From: Isoetes taiwanensis
Taxonomy: Eukaryota > Streptophyta > Lycopodiopsida > Isoetales > Isoetaceae
Reading direction: 5' to 3'
Length of the DNA: 64,000 nt
NCBI GenBank assembly: GCA_021234155.1
Contig: JAJEKV010000042.1
Span: 3,994,995-4,058,994 of the forward strand
Shown: positions 1 through 11,894 of the stretch, in pieces
Layout of the letters: each line of letters opens with the position of its first letter
Numbering within the stretch: the first letter of the stretch is position 1
Made by a program: the position numbers and the translations under genes
Notes under the pieces: generated by a model
What the model saw: the letters and a program-made list of their open reading frames with translations, nothing else
Databases searched by the model: none
What the model was told of the DNA's origin: nothing

Positions 1-940
1 CGTTGGATTCAATCTGTGTTAACAAATTATATTCAAGCTATAATCGGCCATATTCAGTCAGCATCAATAGAATTCAACTTCCTTACCAGTGGTAATCTGT
101 AGCAATAGATTATCAGTACTAAAATGGATTACCAGAGTAATCTGTAGAAGTAGATCATAGTGTAGCAAGCCAAAACTGTCATCTTTGCAAGGCCGCCTCA
201 AGCTCAAGTGACGAAGCCTGGCTCAACTGATATGGATCATCCCCTGTCATTAATAAATTGGAGATTTCAGTTTAGAGAAAGAATGAGCCTAAAGGAATAC
301 TTTATGTATGAGTATCTAAATTTTCTCTGGATGAGCGTCATGCTGCAGACAAAAAGTTGCTGGCACAAAGATGCGCACTACATGGTCTATGGCTCAGGAT
401 CTATGGCTCAGGATCTAAGCATGGTTTAGTTTTCTTCAGCTGTATTGCTACATTTTATTTGCCAGCATTTGTGGACGTCATCAATATATCATATGCCTAT
501 TCTGTACTGCAAGCCCAAACAGACAGAAACTGAAGAAAGTTAGATTATACTTAGCAAACAGGCTGAAAATAAATGTTCAGACCTCGGATTCAGTTGGAGT
601 GGCTTTCATGCATCTCTGTGGCCTCTTGAAATCTATGTTTTTTTTCAAACATCATCAACAATAACGTGTTCCAGAAATCGGAGAGCAAGAACAGAAATTT
701 CATGCACTGTATCAAATGAAAATAAACATCTGCGTGAATAGAGATGCTGACCTTTTGTATGAGTTGGAAGCTATGATTAGCAAACAAGTCGAATCTGTCA
801 TAATAACAAGCAAGCCGAATCTGAAGCAAGCATGAAATTGCATTTCATTATAACCCCAAATCTGTAGCAAGCAAATCCGCAGCAGGCCCAAACTGTAAAA
901 AGCTGGAAGCAACATTTAGAAAAGAAAAAGGGCACTATGG
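1..940. other. Non-coding sequence, possible leader of element 1
   Basis: No convincing gene. Short phrases recur, for example 'aatctgtagca' near 98, 150 and 857, and 'agcaagc'-type runs around 800-860. The short open frames here lack recognisable domains and look like chance. It may be the untranslated leader of element 1, judged only by its distance from the hairpins that follow. Confidence 0.3.
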
Positions 941-1217
941 GCGACTCATGCCGCGCCCTGGCCTCAACCGAAATCCTTGCAGACCTCCCAGGCGCGGGGT
1001 AAGTCGCATCTACAGGAAATAGATGAATTTCTTCTGACCGATTGGCCAAACTTCGATCAAACTCCTGCAGCAAGATAGCATCTATCCGGGACTGTATCCG
1101 CTCAAGAATCATTCTTAGAACTCCCATCCCGACCTGAATGAAGAACAGAAGCGACTCATGCCGCGCCCAAAGACTATCCCAGATCTTCGCCAGACCTCCA
1201 AGCGCGGGATGCGTCGC
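941..1217 (+). repeat. Two hairpin repeats spaced 210 bp apart
   Basis: Copy 1 has arms at 941-957 (gcgactcatgccgcgcc) and 991-1007 (ggcgcggggtaagtcgc). Copy 2 has arms at 1151-1167 (identical left arm) and 1201-1217 (agcgcgggatgcgtcgc). The left and right arms pair over nearly all 17 positions in each copy, while the loops differ in sequence. The 210 bp spacing matches the spacing of the hairpins in the minus-strand element near 62283-63657, and both arm families share an ACTCA...GCGCC core. Confidence 0.7.
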
Positions 1218-2928
1218 ATGGCTTCGAGCTTTTGCCCTAAAAAGATTTCTCGTTTGTTTTCCGAGTTTACCTTGTTAAGATAACCTTGCCATTTTAATCT
1301 TACCTTTGATTTTCATCATTTTACACTCTTCTATTTTTTTTCTTTTCTTTTCACCACATTCTTGTCTCGAAAATTATTGATTCAAACTTTGTTAAGGAAC
1401 TCATCTTAACTATTTACTCAAGTGGAACCTAGAATCAAATATTTCAAACAACTATGGTATTTGAAGTTTGAATGTCAATAGTATTCACGATCCACTATTC
1501 ATATCGTATAGGCATCGATTCAAACACTATTCACTATAGGATTGATAGTTTGACAGTCACACACTCAGGAACCACCAACTAGGCTGGTGATCTCCGCCGA
1601 TTATCCCATATTCAATTCGCTATATAATTTCATCTATGTACATCAGTTCTATGTCATCAATTTCCATTGTTTCTCAGTGTACCATTTTGGTGCTAGGGTG
1701 GTTAACTATTATTCTATCTACATGTAAAATCGTATTTACGTGGTTCCATATTTACATAGTTCATCAATCTTGAATAAGGTTTGAAATCTCATAAATGATC
1801 AACCTTGAATAACTTGAGATGATCTACTATCAGATTTTTCTCATGACACCTTATGCCAAGACACATTCTGCCTAACCCTTGCCCAATTATACCATATGCT
1901 TAAACCCTATGCAAGTTAGGAAAAGTGTTAGGCCATTATTGTTTTTCTTCTAGTGCCTAGACCCCACTTGCCATGTTAGTGACATTTCTAGTGCCTAGAC
2001 CATCTAGCAAGTATACAACTATTTCTGTATTTTTTTCCACGTCAATATACTACTTGATGCATTAAGTAATGAGCATGCCAAAATATTATTTTGCTCCATA
2101 GATTATTACCCTTAAGTGGTATTCAACATTTGGCATATTATGCCCAACCAAGTTAGCTACATGTTTTTCAACTAAGTTGGGTCTACTACATGCCTTTGTT
2201 AAAGGCAGAAGCATGTTTTACATTTCTCAACTCAGGTCAGCCCTACTAAATCGGCGCAAAAATCTTTCCCAATAGGTTGGGTTTGCTTCATGTAAACTAT
2301 TCAAGGCACATGCCTGTTCGCCTTATGTAGGCACAAGCACAAACACAAGGCACAAGTTTTTAATAAAAACTTGTTAACATATGTACATGTACATAACATA
2401 GAAAAAAAGGGACATGATTGGGTTACTTGAATTCCAAGCCCCAAACTCATGTACTAGAACAATACATAAACTTTGAAAAATTAGGGTTTCCACATGGAAT
2501 CCTAAGAGTCTTTTAGGGTACGTCTATCGTCTTGCTTCTACTAAAAGACACAAGGAGCTTACTCAAGCCATTTTCCACTCCTCTTACTATTTTACATAGC
2601 CGTTTCCTGCACCTCGCCTAGTTCTATGGTGCCTACAGAGTTTGTTGAATAGTATCGCAACTCAGAGCACATCAAAGAGGCACCAATCGTCGGGGTATTT
2701 CATGTCTTTCAGCATACCTTTGATCTTTATGAAACAACAGCAAGGACACCATATTAACAAGATATCTTTGGTCAATATCCTTGGTCAATATCTTGGTCAA
2801 TACAATCAACAGCTCCAAGGCCAGGACGTGAGACCCCAAGGGCAAACCGGAGTGTGGATCTTTGTTAAACCTATCACACAACACTGAGTCAGACACCGAA
2901 GAAGACAGTCTGGAAAAGGGCTGAAAGA
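1218..2928. other. AT-rich stretch without a recognisable gene
   Basis: Contains short local repeats: 'tctagtgcctagacc' occurs near 1947 and 1988, and 'ttggtcaatat' is repeated three times at about 2767-2803. Open frames on both strands around 2640-3060 are short and lack domains. No promoter, RNA gene or transposon end could be supported. Confidence 0.4.
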
Positions 2929-3300
2929 ATGCCACGATACATGACATGTACGGTCCAAAGGCATAAATATTTATCAGCACAAGCAGCCTTTGAAACCTTC
3001 TTCCATTATCAGGTAATAAATAAGACAGGAGAACCATCAGCCCGACCTCTTGATCTAGCACCATTGAATATGAGGGCAGCTAGACCACATTTAGAGGAAC
3101 TCGACACCAAGGCCAACCTTCTAGAAGGCTCTTGATCTAGCACCATTGAATATGAGGGCAGCTAGACCACATTTAGAGGAACTCGACACCAAGGCCAACC
3201 TTCTAGAAGGCCCATCAGCCAAGTATTAGGAAGGGGATCATGACTATGAGGAGGAAGTCCATGAATTTGAGAATGAACCCAGATTAGCCAGGCAAATGGA
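2929..3300 (+). pseudogene. Relic of an accessory reading frame of element 1
   Basis: The translation around 3027-3070 contains GEPSARPLDLAPLNM. This resembles GEPSAQPLELEPMAM in the minus-strand reading frame at 61144-61836 of element 3. In both elements the frame lies well upstream of pol and downstream of hairpin repeats, so I infer a shared 5' accessory ORF. Here it is broken by an 82 bp tandem duplication and by stops after 3135; acidic residues continue to about 3300 in another frame. Function unknown. Confidence 0.4.
3049..3212 (+). repeat. 82 bp tandem duplication
   Basis: Positions 3049-3130 and 3131-3212 are the same 82 bp unit; I find only the last base differing. The unit length is not a multiple of three, so the duplication shifts the reading frame of the accessory-ORF relic. 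Confidence 0.9.
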
Positions 3301-3457
3301 GAAGTACAACAGGACATAGGGGACCTCCCAAGAAAGGCAATAGCAATTCAGCTGAAATCATATCTTGTACACTAATTACTATTATTGAAGGGGAAGAATA
3401 CTTTTTTGCATATCATATCTTACACCTATACCGTACTGCATTGATCAAGGTCTCCGC

Positions 3458-3655
3458 TTGGATGAACTCCTGGCTATCATCATTGATGCTTATAATGACG
3501 ACTTCGTCGACTATTTAGAGCAAGAACTTTCAAGGAAAATAGCCGAAAGAGAGACAAATACAACGCATAACATCACGAACAGACAAGCATATGATTTTAT
3601 CGAGCACCGGGTGCAACATAGAGGAATTTCAGGCAATTCAAGCAAGATTGTATAA
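3458..3655 (+). CDS. Small open frame of unknown function, probably relic
   Basis: A 65-residue open frame beginning MDELLAIIIDAYNDDFVDYL, with hydrophilic, acidic composition. It lies inside element 1 between the accessory-ORF relic and pol, so it may be a remnant of another 5' frame or of gag. No zinc knuckle, coiled coil or other domain is visible, and no relative was found elsewhere in the window. It could equally be a chance open frame. Confidence 0.2.
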   Translation: MDELLAIIIDAYNDDFVDYLEQELSRKIAERETNTTHNITNRQAYDFIEHRVQHRGISGNSSKIV

Positions 3656-4569
3656 GAATGGGAGCACAGCCCAACCCAAATAAGCCACGTCATCATGGGG
3701 CCAACCTTGAAGGGCAGTCATATTAACCTTGATAGCACCATCTCGATGAAGAGGGATCATGGCAATCTAATGGCGATAAAAATATACAGTCAAACAGCAT
3801 GAGGAAAGGGTCAGAAGCCGCAGTCAGCATGGGAAAAGCTTCATGCTATTATCTTTCTTCACTCATTCAAAGTCAAATAGTAGTTTTCCACAAACAATTA
3901 GCCATAAGGGAGCGGGGCAATTTACTTGCTATCATCACTTTTCGGCTTCTAGAGTCATTACAAACTTATCGACCATGTAATCCTAATTAGGAGATCTATG
4001 CCCTTGCATTACCTTCACTTAGCTCGAGGATACCTTCGAGATGCACCCTTAGCATTAATGGCTACAAGACACAGGACTTGCCACAGGAAAAAGTAGTTCC
4101 AGCACTGGAAGGATGCTCGACATGGAACATGCTACGAAATGTCGGCCACGACTTCAAACTCAAACATCGACGTCAGCATTAGATCCGCAATGGACCTACA
4201 AAGTTTAGATACATTTTAAATTATATTCTTAATTTAAAACCTTGAGATCACATATATATATCATGAGTATAAGTATTTTTGCTATAATCCTTCTATGAGT
4301 AAGATAAATAAAAGCAGCAACAACACCATAGTAGCCACATTGCATAACGTGTATTCGTGATCAATGTTTGCAGCTAGAAACTTTACGATACTCTCGCAGA
4401 ACACGAGTAGTCAAGATAAGAAAATTGCCTCAATAATGCAGTGCATATTATAAATGCATCATTAAGGATGGGATTGAATATATCCCTAAGCTTGAAGTCA
4501 TCGACCTAGATCAAAAGAATAAAAAGGAGGATGCAAGTACAAAGTAGTTACCTAAGGCAATTGCCAAGT
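3656..4569. other. Element 1 interior, gag/protease region not recognisable
   Basis: By position this should be gag and protease of element 1, but no CX2CX4HX4C knuckle and no DSG-type protease motif is visible. The stretch includes an AT-rich part (about 4200-4320). Either the coding sequence is decayed beyond recognition or it was replaced. Confidence 0.35.
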
Positions 4570-7430
4570 TAATTAAAGAGTTCATGACCTGTTACAGGAT
4601 GAAATTTGAGAGCTAACGTCCTATAGAGGCATTGAGTGCGAAATCAATCTTGCGCCAGATGCAAAATCAACTAGCAAAGCTCCCTATAGGATGAGCACCC
4701 TAGAGCTAGCCGAGCTCAAGAAGCAACTGCAAGAATTATTAGAGCTTGGGTTCATTAGGTCGAGTGTATCATGCTTCGGGGCAGCCATCCTCTTTGTGAA
4801 GAAGAAAAACAGAAGTCTAAGGATGTGCATTCATTTTTGTCTGCTCGACAAGCAAACGATAAAGAACAAATACATATTGCCAAGAGCCGATGATTTAATG
4901 GACTAGCTCCAAGGAGCAAAATTCTTTTCCCAATAATGATCTAAGGTCTGGCTACCATCAAATAAGAATCAAGGAGGAGGATATTCATAAGTCAACTTTT
5001 AGAATGTGGTATGGGCACTATAAGTTCACAGTCATGCCCTTTGTTCTATCAAATGCCACAGCAAGATTTATGCGCTTAATGAATGGGATGTTCAGAGACT
5101 TTTGGACGAGTTTGTCATTATATTTTTCGATGACATTCTAATCTAGAGCAAGTCCATGGAAGAACATGTGGGACATATAAGGAGAGTTTTAAAAAAAGCT
5201 AAGACATCATCGCTTATACGCTAAACTCTCAAAGTGTCACTTTGCAGCAAGTAGAGTGGAATACTTGGGGCATGTGTTCACACCGGAGAAAATCTCCACT
5301 GATCCAATACAAATTGAAGCAATAGTGGATTGGCCAGCAAAGAAGAACATCTCCGAGGTGAGAAGTTTTCTTGAATTAGCAGGCTACTACCAGAAATTTG
5401 TAAAAGATTTTGCTAAGTCGGCATCCCCTTTGTTGGACCTTACTCAGAATAAAAAATTAAAGGATTTGGTAGCACATTGGCTAGAGAATATTCAAGCCTC
5501 GTTCAAAAAGCTCAAAGAAGCCTTGACAACAGCACCAGTGCTCACCCTAACAGATCCAAATAAGGATAAATTAATAGAAACTGATGCAGGTAAACTAGCA
5601 ACCAGTGGAGTCCTTATGAAAGAAGGAAGAGTAGTAGCCTATGAATGACACCGAACAACGTTATCCACCGTGCATGATCAAGAACTTCTAGTTGTCGTAA
5701 GAGCTCTTCGTATTTGGGGGCACTATTTGTTTGGTAGAAAATTTCAGCTAGATACTGATCACCAAAGCCTCCAATACATTTTCATGCAACCACTCCGCAA
5801 TTTGAGGCAAAGACGCAGGATGGAATTCCTCGAAGAATATGACTTCGAGATAGTCTATAAGTCAGATAAATTAAATGTGGTTGCTGACACAATCTCTTGA
5901 TGACCATTGAAGACTCGAATGCATTGAAATGCCATCTCCACCTTGTCCAATGAGTTCAGCAAAATGATTGAGGAAGTTTTACCCTCAAGCAAAGAATTCA
6001 AGGAAGTATGGGCTAGTCTTTGGTCCTTGCAAGAAAGCAAAGATAGATAAAGAAAGAGAAGCCTATAAAAGATATAAAAAGGAAGGCAAACTCTTACATC
6101 ATAAAGAGAAGCTTTGCATTCCAGAGTAATCAAGAGTAATGAAATTAATTCTCCATGATACTTGATAGCCGGCTACGGGGGATTCATGAAAACTTACTTC
6201 AAGATAAGGAGTAGTTACTTTTGGCCTGGCATGAAGAAAGACACCGCCAACTAGCAAACAAAAAAGCGAGCAACTCAAATCCCAGAACCCTAGAACCTTT
6301 AGAGGTTCCAAATGCCAAATGGGAGCTTGTAAGCATGAACTTTATAACTAGGCTCCCAAAACAAAGAAGGGGCCATGACGCTTAATGGTAGTGGTTGACA
6401 AACTATCAAAGATGGCGACGCGTTTTGCCATGTCGAACCACAGATATGGCTTTAGACACCGCCTTGCTTTTCCTAAAGGAAATATTCAGATTGCGTGGGA
6501 TGGGAAGGAAAATTATCTCCAATAGAGACCCCGAGTTTATAAATGCCTTTTAGAAGGACTTCTTCAACACGATTCAGACAAAGTTATCCATGAGTACAGC
6601 ATATCACCTCTAAACAGATCGGCAGACTGAACGTACAAGCCAGATAACAGAAGACATGTTGAGAACTATGTGTGGAATAAGTCAAAGTGGGGAGACTATA
6701 TTTACTTGGTAGAGTTTGCATATAATAGTACCAAGCAAGAACCCTCGCAAATGTCCCCCTTTATGATAAATTATGGTTATCAATGCTTAACACCAGACAA
6801 TTGGCATAACCGAGTGTCCAAGATAGAAGTTTCTCAATAAAGGTTGACTGATATGCAACAATTAGTGGGAGAAGTTCAAGGCCATCTCATGGCAGCAAGA
6901 AGTCGACAAAAGAGCATAGCCGATAAATACAGAACCAAAAGAGAATTCCAAGTACGGGGTAATATTTGACTCAAAATAAAAGTCAAACACGCTAAGCTCT
7001 GCATCGGCAATTTAAGAAACTTTCTTCAAGGTGGGCGGGACCATTCAAAATCATTCAAAGAATAGGTAACCAATCCTATAAGTTGGATCTCCGCACACTT
7101 GAAAATTCATAAAGTCTTCCACATAAGCTTGCTGAAAAAGCATAGTCCCAACCCAGAGGAGATATTGGAGACACCAACTTTGTTGGAAATGACCAAAGAA
7201 CAACTTGAGATTGTTTCAAAAGCTCTTCTCGATAAAGCATATAAGAAAATAAGAAGACCTCAATCCTCCAATATCTAGTCAAGTGGACAGACTTGCAAGT
7301 GGAAGACACGACATGGGTACTTAAATCTGATCTCGAAAAATAGTACCCACAGTTTATGGAGCAATGCAAAGGCCAGCTCGTCAGCGACATCGTCAACAAT
7401 GATTCGAGAAGGTGAGTGCATTCACTCAAT
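4570..7430 (+). pseudogene. Decayed chromovirus pol (RT, RNase H, integrase, chromodomain)
   Basis: Reverse transcriptase starts near 4620 and runs through [19 protein letters not shown] (4677-4740), a catalytic FFDD box near 5135 followed at once by a TAG stop, and SEVRSFLELAGYYQKF near 5350. RNase H follows, with TDAGK at about 5580 and DTDHQSL near 5755. Integrase remnants include HDT near 6150, QTERT-like sequence near 6620 and the EFAYNS-type motif near 6715. A chromodomain relic is seen near 7130-7330 (FHISLLKKHS, then VKWTDLQVEDTTWV). Multiple stops and frameshifts throughout mean it cannot encode a working polyprotein. It is the same family as the pol at 24000-27092 but much older. 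Confidence 0.9.
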
Positions 7431-8077
7431 AGAGATTTGGCCGAGACGAATCAAAGAGTGCATGCAATCACTTTTATGAGCCAAGATGTATATAAGTTAT
7501 GACGCATGAGAGCATGGGCGATGATGGGATCATCCTTAATGTTCCCTATGCAATGGTATCATGCCTATAGATGGATAGGTGCATGATAGGGAACCACCTA
7601 GAGTCTATGTCTGTTATGGAGGATAAGCCACCTCTTATGCCAGAGCTGACAAAAGGTGTAGGCATTAGACATGTAAGCATAATAGGCATGTCATATGCAT
7701 GTAGTATAATGTAATGTAAATTAAATAGGGGTGGACCCTTAAAACCACAAATTACTAATTAAACTAACGTGATATGCTCCTGTTGGCCAATAGAGGAAAG
7801 TGACCATAAAGAGGGAGTGCATCACACCGAGAATATGAGCTTATAACATTTTGTCTTAGTTATAAAACTCCTCAGGATGTTTCAAGTTATCCTAATGTAA
7901 AAATTGCTGAAACTATATAAATTGTATAAGAATGTGAATATAGCTTCACACTCATATTCAGGTAATTAACACCCGAAGTTATGGTTGTGATAAATTCTAA
8001 GTGTTAATGTGAATATTCTTCTTTTACATTGTGCAGGTTTGTTTCGCCTTATCTAATGCTGAGGACAGCATTATCCT
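7431..8077 (+). other. 3' untranslated region of element 1
   Basis: AT-rich non-coding sequence between the chromodomain relic and the polypurine tract. It ends with atgctgaggacagcat (8056-8071), a 6 bp inverted repeat around AGGA. A version of this motif precedes the polypurine tract in all three LTR elements of the window. Confidence 0.6.
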
Positions 8078-8090
8078 AAGGGGGGGAGAA
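8078..8090 (+). promoter_or_regulatory. Polypurine tract of element 1
   Basis: aagggggggagaa lies immediately before the LTR start TGTGACGTTCC. This is the expected plus-strand DNA priming site of an LTR retrotransposon. Confidence 0.9.
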
Positions 8091-9649
8091 TGTGACGTTC
8101 CCCTGGAATATACGATATAAATACGTATATCCCACGGCCACATCACCATACAAATCTACATAAGTAGACTTGTATACACCTAATGTGGGGGAGATGACTA
8201 AGTTATCTACATAACTTAGCCAACCTAAGGTAAGAAGCCATTTCCACATGGCCTCACCTTATAGGCGAACCGCCACATAGACGCACCTATGGGAGCCAAG
8301 TGGCATTCATGTAAACCCTAACATATAAAAGGCTAAACCCTAAACCCTAGCCACATTTGGCTCCACCAACCTCAGACCACCAGTTCGCGATCAGAGCTCC
8401 GACTCGAAGACCGTCTTCGACAGCCTGGGTTACAGCAGCGATTGCCAGAGATGGAGAACCAGGGAATGAGCGGTAGCGCGTCAGGGGCAGGTATTTCGAA
8501 TAGATTTCAGTATTGCAGTAGAGCCATTCTAGAACCTATTGTTCTGAACATGAACCTAATCAATGAACCCTAATTATAGGTTAGATGTATGTGATTAGGA
8601 TTAGTTGTTATTCTCTTTTATTATCAAGATTATGTTGATATGATGTTGGTTGATCTCATATTTGCACCTCTTGTGTATTGGGAAGGGGGGTAGAGACCTA
8701 GTAGCCACTAGTAGATGATGCTCCTAGTTTAGACCCACTAGTTCCCATTATTATGCGGCCTGTGCATAGAGCCCACCTGGCTACGGAGGCTATGGAGTGA
8801 CTGAGCACCACACAACGGGGTCAGTGGCAAAGTGGAGGGAGGACCCTGCTGAGCGCGGCTACTGGGGTCCCATAGCGGGCTAGGCTCATAGTCGGTCACT
8901 TCGTGTGGGCCGGGTATGGGTCCGACACTTCCTGGGTCAATGGTGTCGCCCTGACTCTCAAGAGTTGCAAGTGTCGGCTTGGCTCTTGTTTTGGGGAGTT
9001 CAGTCGGGTATGGACGTGTGTCGCCACGATCCTCTAGCCGCCCATGGAGCCACTGCACTCCGGGAGGGGGAGATGCAACCCTTCCTACCTCATCGGACCG
9101 GGGAGATGCAACCCGGAGTAGTCTCGTTGGGTGATACCATGGGATTACGTCTCCGGCAGGTTACAGTCACGTCAGAGCCTGATTTAGCCTATCTGCAAAG
9201 TATGCACAGGAGGGGCGGATGGAGTGGTCAACCCTAGCCATTGTCTATTGCCAGCCCAAGTCATTGCCATAACTCGGTCTGTTCTATCTGGAGGCCCCAG
9301 CCGTCAGTCGACTCCCCCTTGAGTCTGAGCCCTGGGTAGGAGCCTCTATTTGATGTATTTGACGCATTCATTGTATTGTTGTATTTGATGACATGGTTAG
9401 ATGGATTATCACTACCCTTCGAGGTAGTTTATTGTTATTGTAGCTAGTGCTTATGTTGTATATTTTTGCTTCCGCTGACATAGGGACCCCATAGAGGACG
9501 GGACGGAATGACACCTCTGTGTCCTCTACTCGATCGTCTGGACCCCAGACACGAGTTAGACAGAGGGCCCATACGACGGGTGCCGTTGGATGGGGAAGGT
9601 CCTTCGATGTATACGGCGGGCTGTCGTATATAGTGCAAGGAGCGTCACA
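8091..9649 (+). repeat. 3' LTR of element 1
   Basis: A 1559 bp LTR beginning TGTGACG and ending CGTCACA, so the termini form a 7 bp inverted repeat. The left edge is fixed by the polypurine tract and the right edge by analogy with the LTRs at 11895-13480 and 27601-29382. It shares with those LTRs a block containing 'gcacaggaggggcggatgg' near 9205. Open frames inside it (for example 8905-9237 and 9519-9809) are not considered genes. Confidence 0.85.
8323..8348 (+). promoter_or_regulatory. TATA box followed by telo-box in the LTR of element 1
   Basis: atataaaagg is followed immediately by ctaaaccctaaaccctag, more than two plant telomere-type units (telo-box AAACCCTA). Plant telo-boxes are known promoter elements near transcription starts of translation-related genes. 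The minus-strand LTR at 53665-55287 has the same pairing, which supports a real promoter. The transcription start itself is inferred. Confidence 0.6.
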
Positions 9650-9775
9650 GATACCATTGGAGGTGACTGGTGCATATAAACTGTCTCTTAGGGGCATTTT
9701 ACATGCATCATCGAGAGGCAGGATGTTAGAAAAAATGGTGAGCCATTTTTCGAGGACTTATCACAAAATTTGTTT
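9650..9775 (+). repeat. Copy 1 of a ~120 bp dispersed repeat
   Basis: This segment directly follows the LTR of element 1 and shares long blocks with 11047-11168, such as 'acatgcatcatcgagaggca' and 'gagccatttttcgagga'. The two copies differ by scattered substitutions. Its family is not recognised. Confidence 0.8.
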
Positions 9776-11046
9776 TTTCTTTTCTTTTCTTTTTTCTTTG
9801 AAATATTGAAGGACCTTATAGAGCATAACTTCTCATATTATATTTACATGATGGATAAGAATCACACATTCCACAAAGCACTGCTCTTCTTTGACAAGTA
9901 CTAAGACTTTTTACACGATTGGATTTGCATTTGCCTATATGCAGATAATAAAGGTTAAATTATTTGGCATAATGGATAACTGAGGAATTTTACCTATGAT
10001 TTGCTTCACATGGACCTTGACCATGGTTTGAAGAATTTAAATGAATAATGAATTAATAGAAATGTATTTGCTTCGAGTTTTTCTCTAATATAAAGTGGTG
10101 GAAGATTATGTAGTGGTCAAATTTGTAGGCATGCACTATATCAAGAGAAAGCCTTTATTACAGGACTCAGCCGGTAGCTTCCAAGATTAGGTATGGCACC
10201 TAATTTTATTTGCCTTTATTGATTCATAGTGGGATATGAGCATCTCTGGAACAAAAATAGATCTCTGAATAGATATGCAGATAAGAAAAAGATTGTAGAT
10301 TTCTCATACTATAATATAGGCAAAAATAATTATGATTCAGATATAGACCCTATCATTTTGTTGGCCGACTTAGAGCACCTTCATCGAAAAAATCATTTAG
10401 GGCAATTTCGTGGTGCAAGGGTAACAGTGGCAGTGATTTTGGCTGCATCCTCATGACTAAAGAGCCATAGCTAGAAGCATGGAAAAAGTGAGACTCTGAG
10501 CGTTGGGCAGTAGCAAAAAATCTTTGGTGATGCTAAGCATCACAAAATTGATCATAGTTTCAAGCTTAACACTTCTTGGCAGAAACTCAGAACAATGAAG
10601 GCTTTGAATCAGGAAATTAGAAAGACATTTATACTTTATCATAGAAATTAATGCATAGTGTGATTGCTGGAATGCAAATGTTTCTAGCTCTGGCTGGTTA
10701 TGCAAGTAGTGCTCTTGCTCGAGTATAAGAACAAAAAGGTTGATCTGTATCCATTTCTAAACTACAAAAATAGGATTAGTCTAATATTTTCCTAGTTTCA
10801 AGCTTCAACAATAGTATGGATGCACTCTGTTTAATTTCATATTGGATGATTCATCTCCTTTTATGAATGCTGGTGCTAATGACTTGCAAAGGTTCACAAG
10901 GGGTGAAATGTGGTAAACAGAGAGTAATCACATGTACCTTTTGGCCCTTCAATCATTACCATATTTCATAGCAGTTGTTTGCACTTGCTTCTTGATCTCT
11001 TGCAGAATAAGCTCATAAGTATATGATCTTTGCACACGGCAAAATA
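9776..11046. other. Unassigned sequence between two copies of a short repeat
   Basis: AT-rich with no recognisable gene. One 75-residue open frame at 10229-10456 (starting MGYEHLWNKNRSLN) has an ordinary composition but no domain, and I cannot tell it from chance. The flanking ~120 bp direct repeats could be ends of an unrecognised element, but their termini are not LTR-like. Confidence 0.4.
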
Positions 11047-11168
11047 GGGCACCATCGAAGGCGACTGCAGCATGTACATCGTCCCTTAGGGGCACTTTAC
11101 ATGCATCATCGAGAGGCAGAATGTTAGAAAAAACGGCGAGCCATTTTTCGAGGACATGTCACAAAATC
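11047..11168 (+). repeat. Copy 2 of the ~120 bp dispersed repeat
   Basis: Diverged copy of 9650-9775. It runs into the (CT)n tract, and its last ~25 bases (catgtcacaaaatctagtct...) are repeated at 11204-11228 within the microsatellite. Confidence 0.8.
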
Positions 11169-11170
11169 TA

Positions 11171-11894
<724 letters not shown>

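Larger units (their letters stand above)
1..9649 (+). mobile_element. Degenerate Ty3/gypsy chromovirus (element 1), 5' end not found
   Basis: The right half is clearly a decayed chromovirus in the order reverse transcriptase, RNase H, integrase, chromodomain, polypurine tract, 3' LTR. Its pol relic matches the young element at 22255-27092 residue by residue in many blocks, so the two belong to related families. No 5' LTR or primer site was found to the left, so the element either starts before the window or its left end is lost. The hairpins at 941-1217 and the accessory-ORF relic near 2930 resemble the leader of the minus-strand element at 53665-64000, which is why the left part is tentatively included. 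Left boundary is inferred; right boundary is seen. Confidence 0.7.

Noticed and set aside
8738-9809. Several 60-110 codon frames in the LTR of element 1
   Set aside because: They lie inside an LTR, have no domains and are not conserved in the related LTRs.
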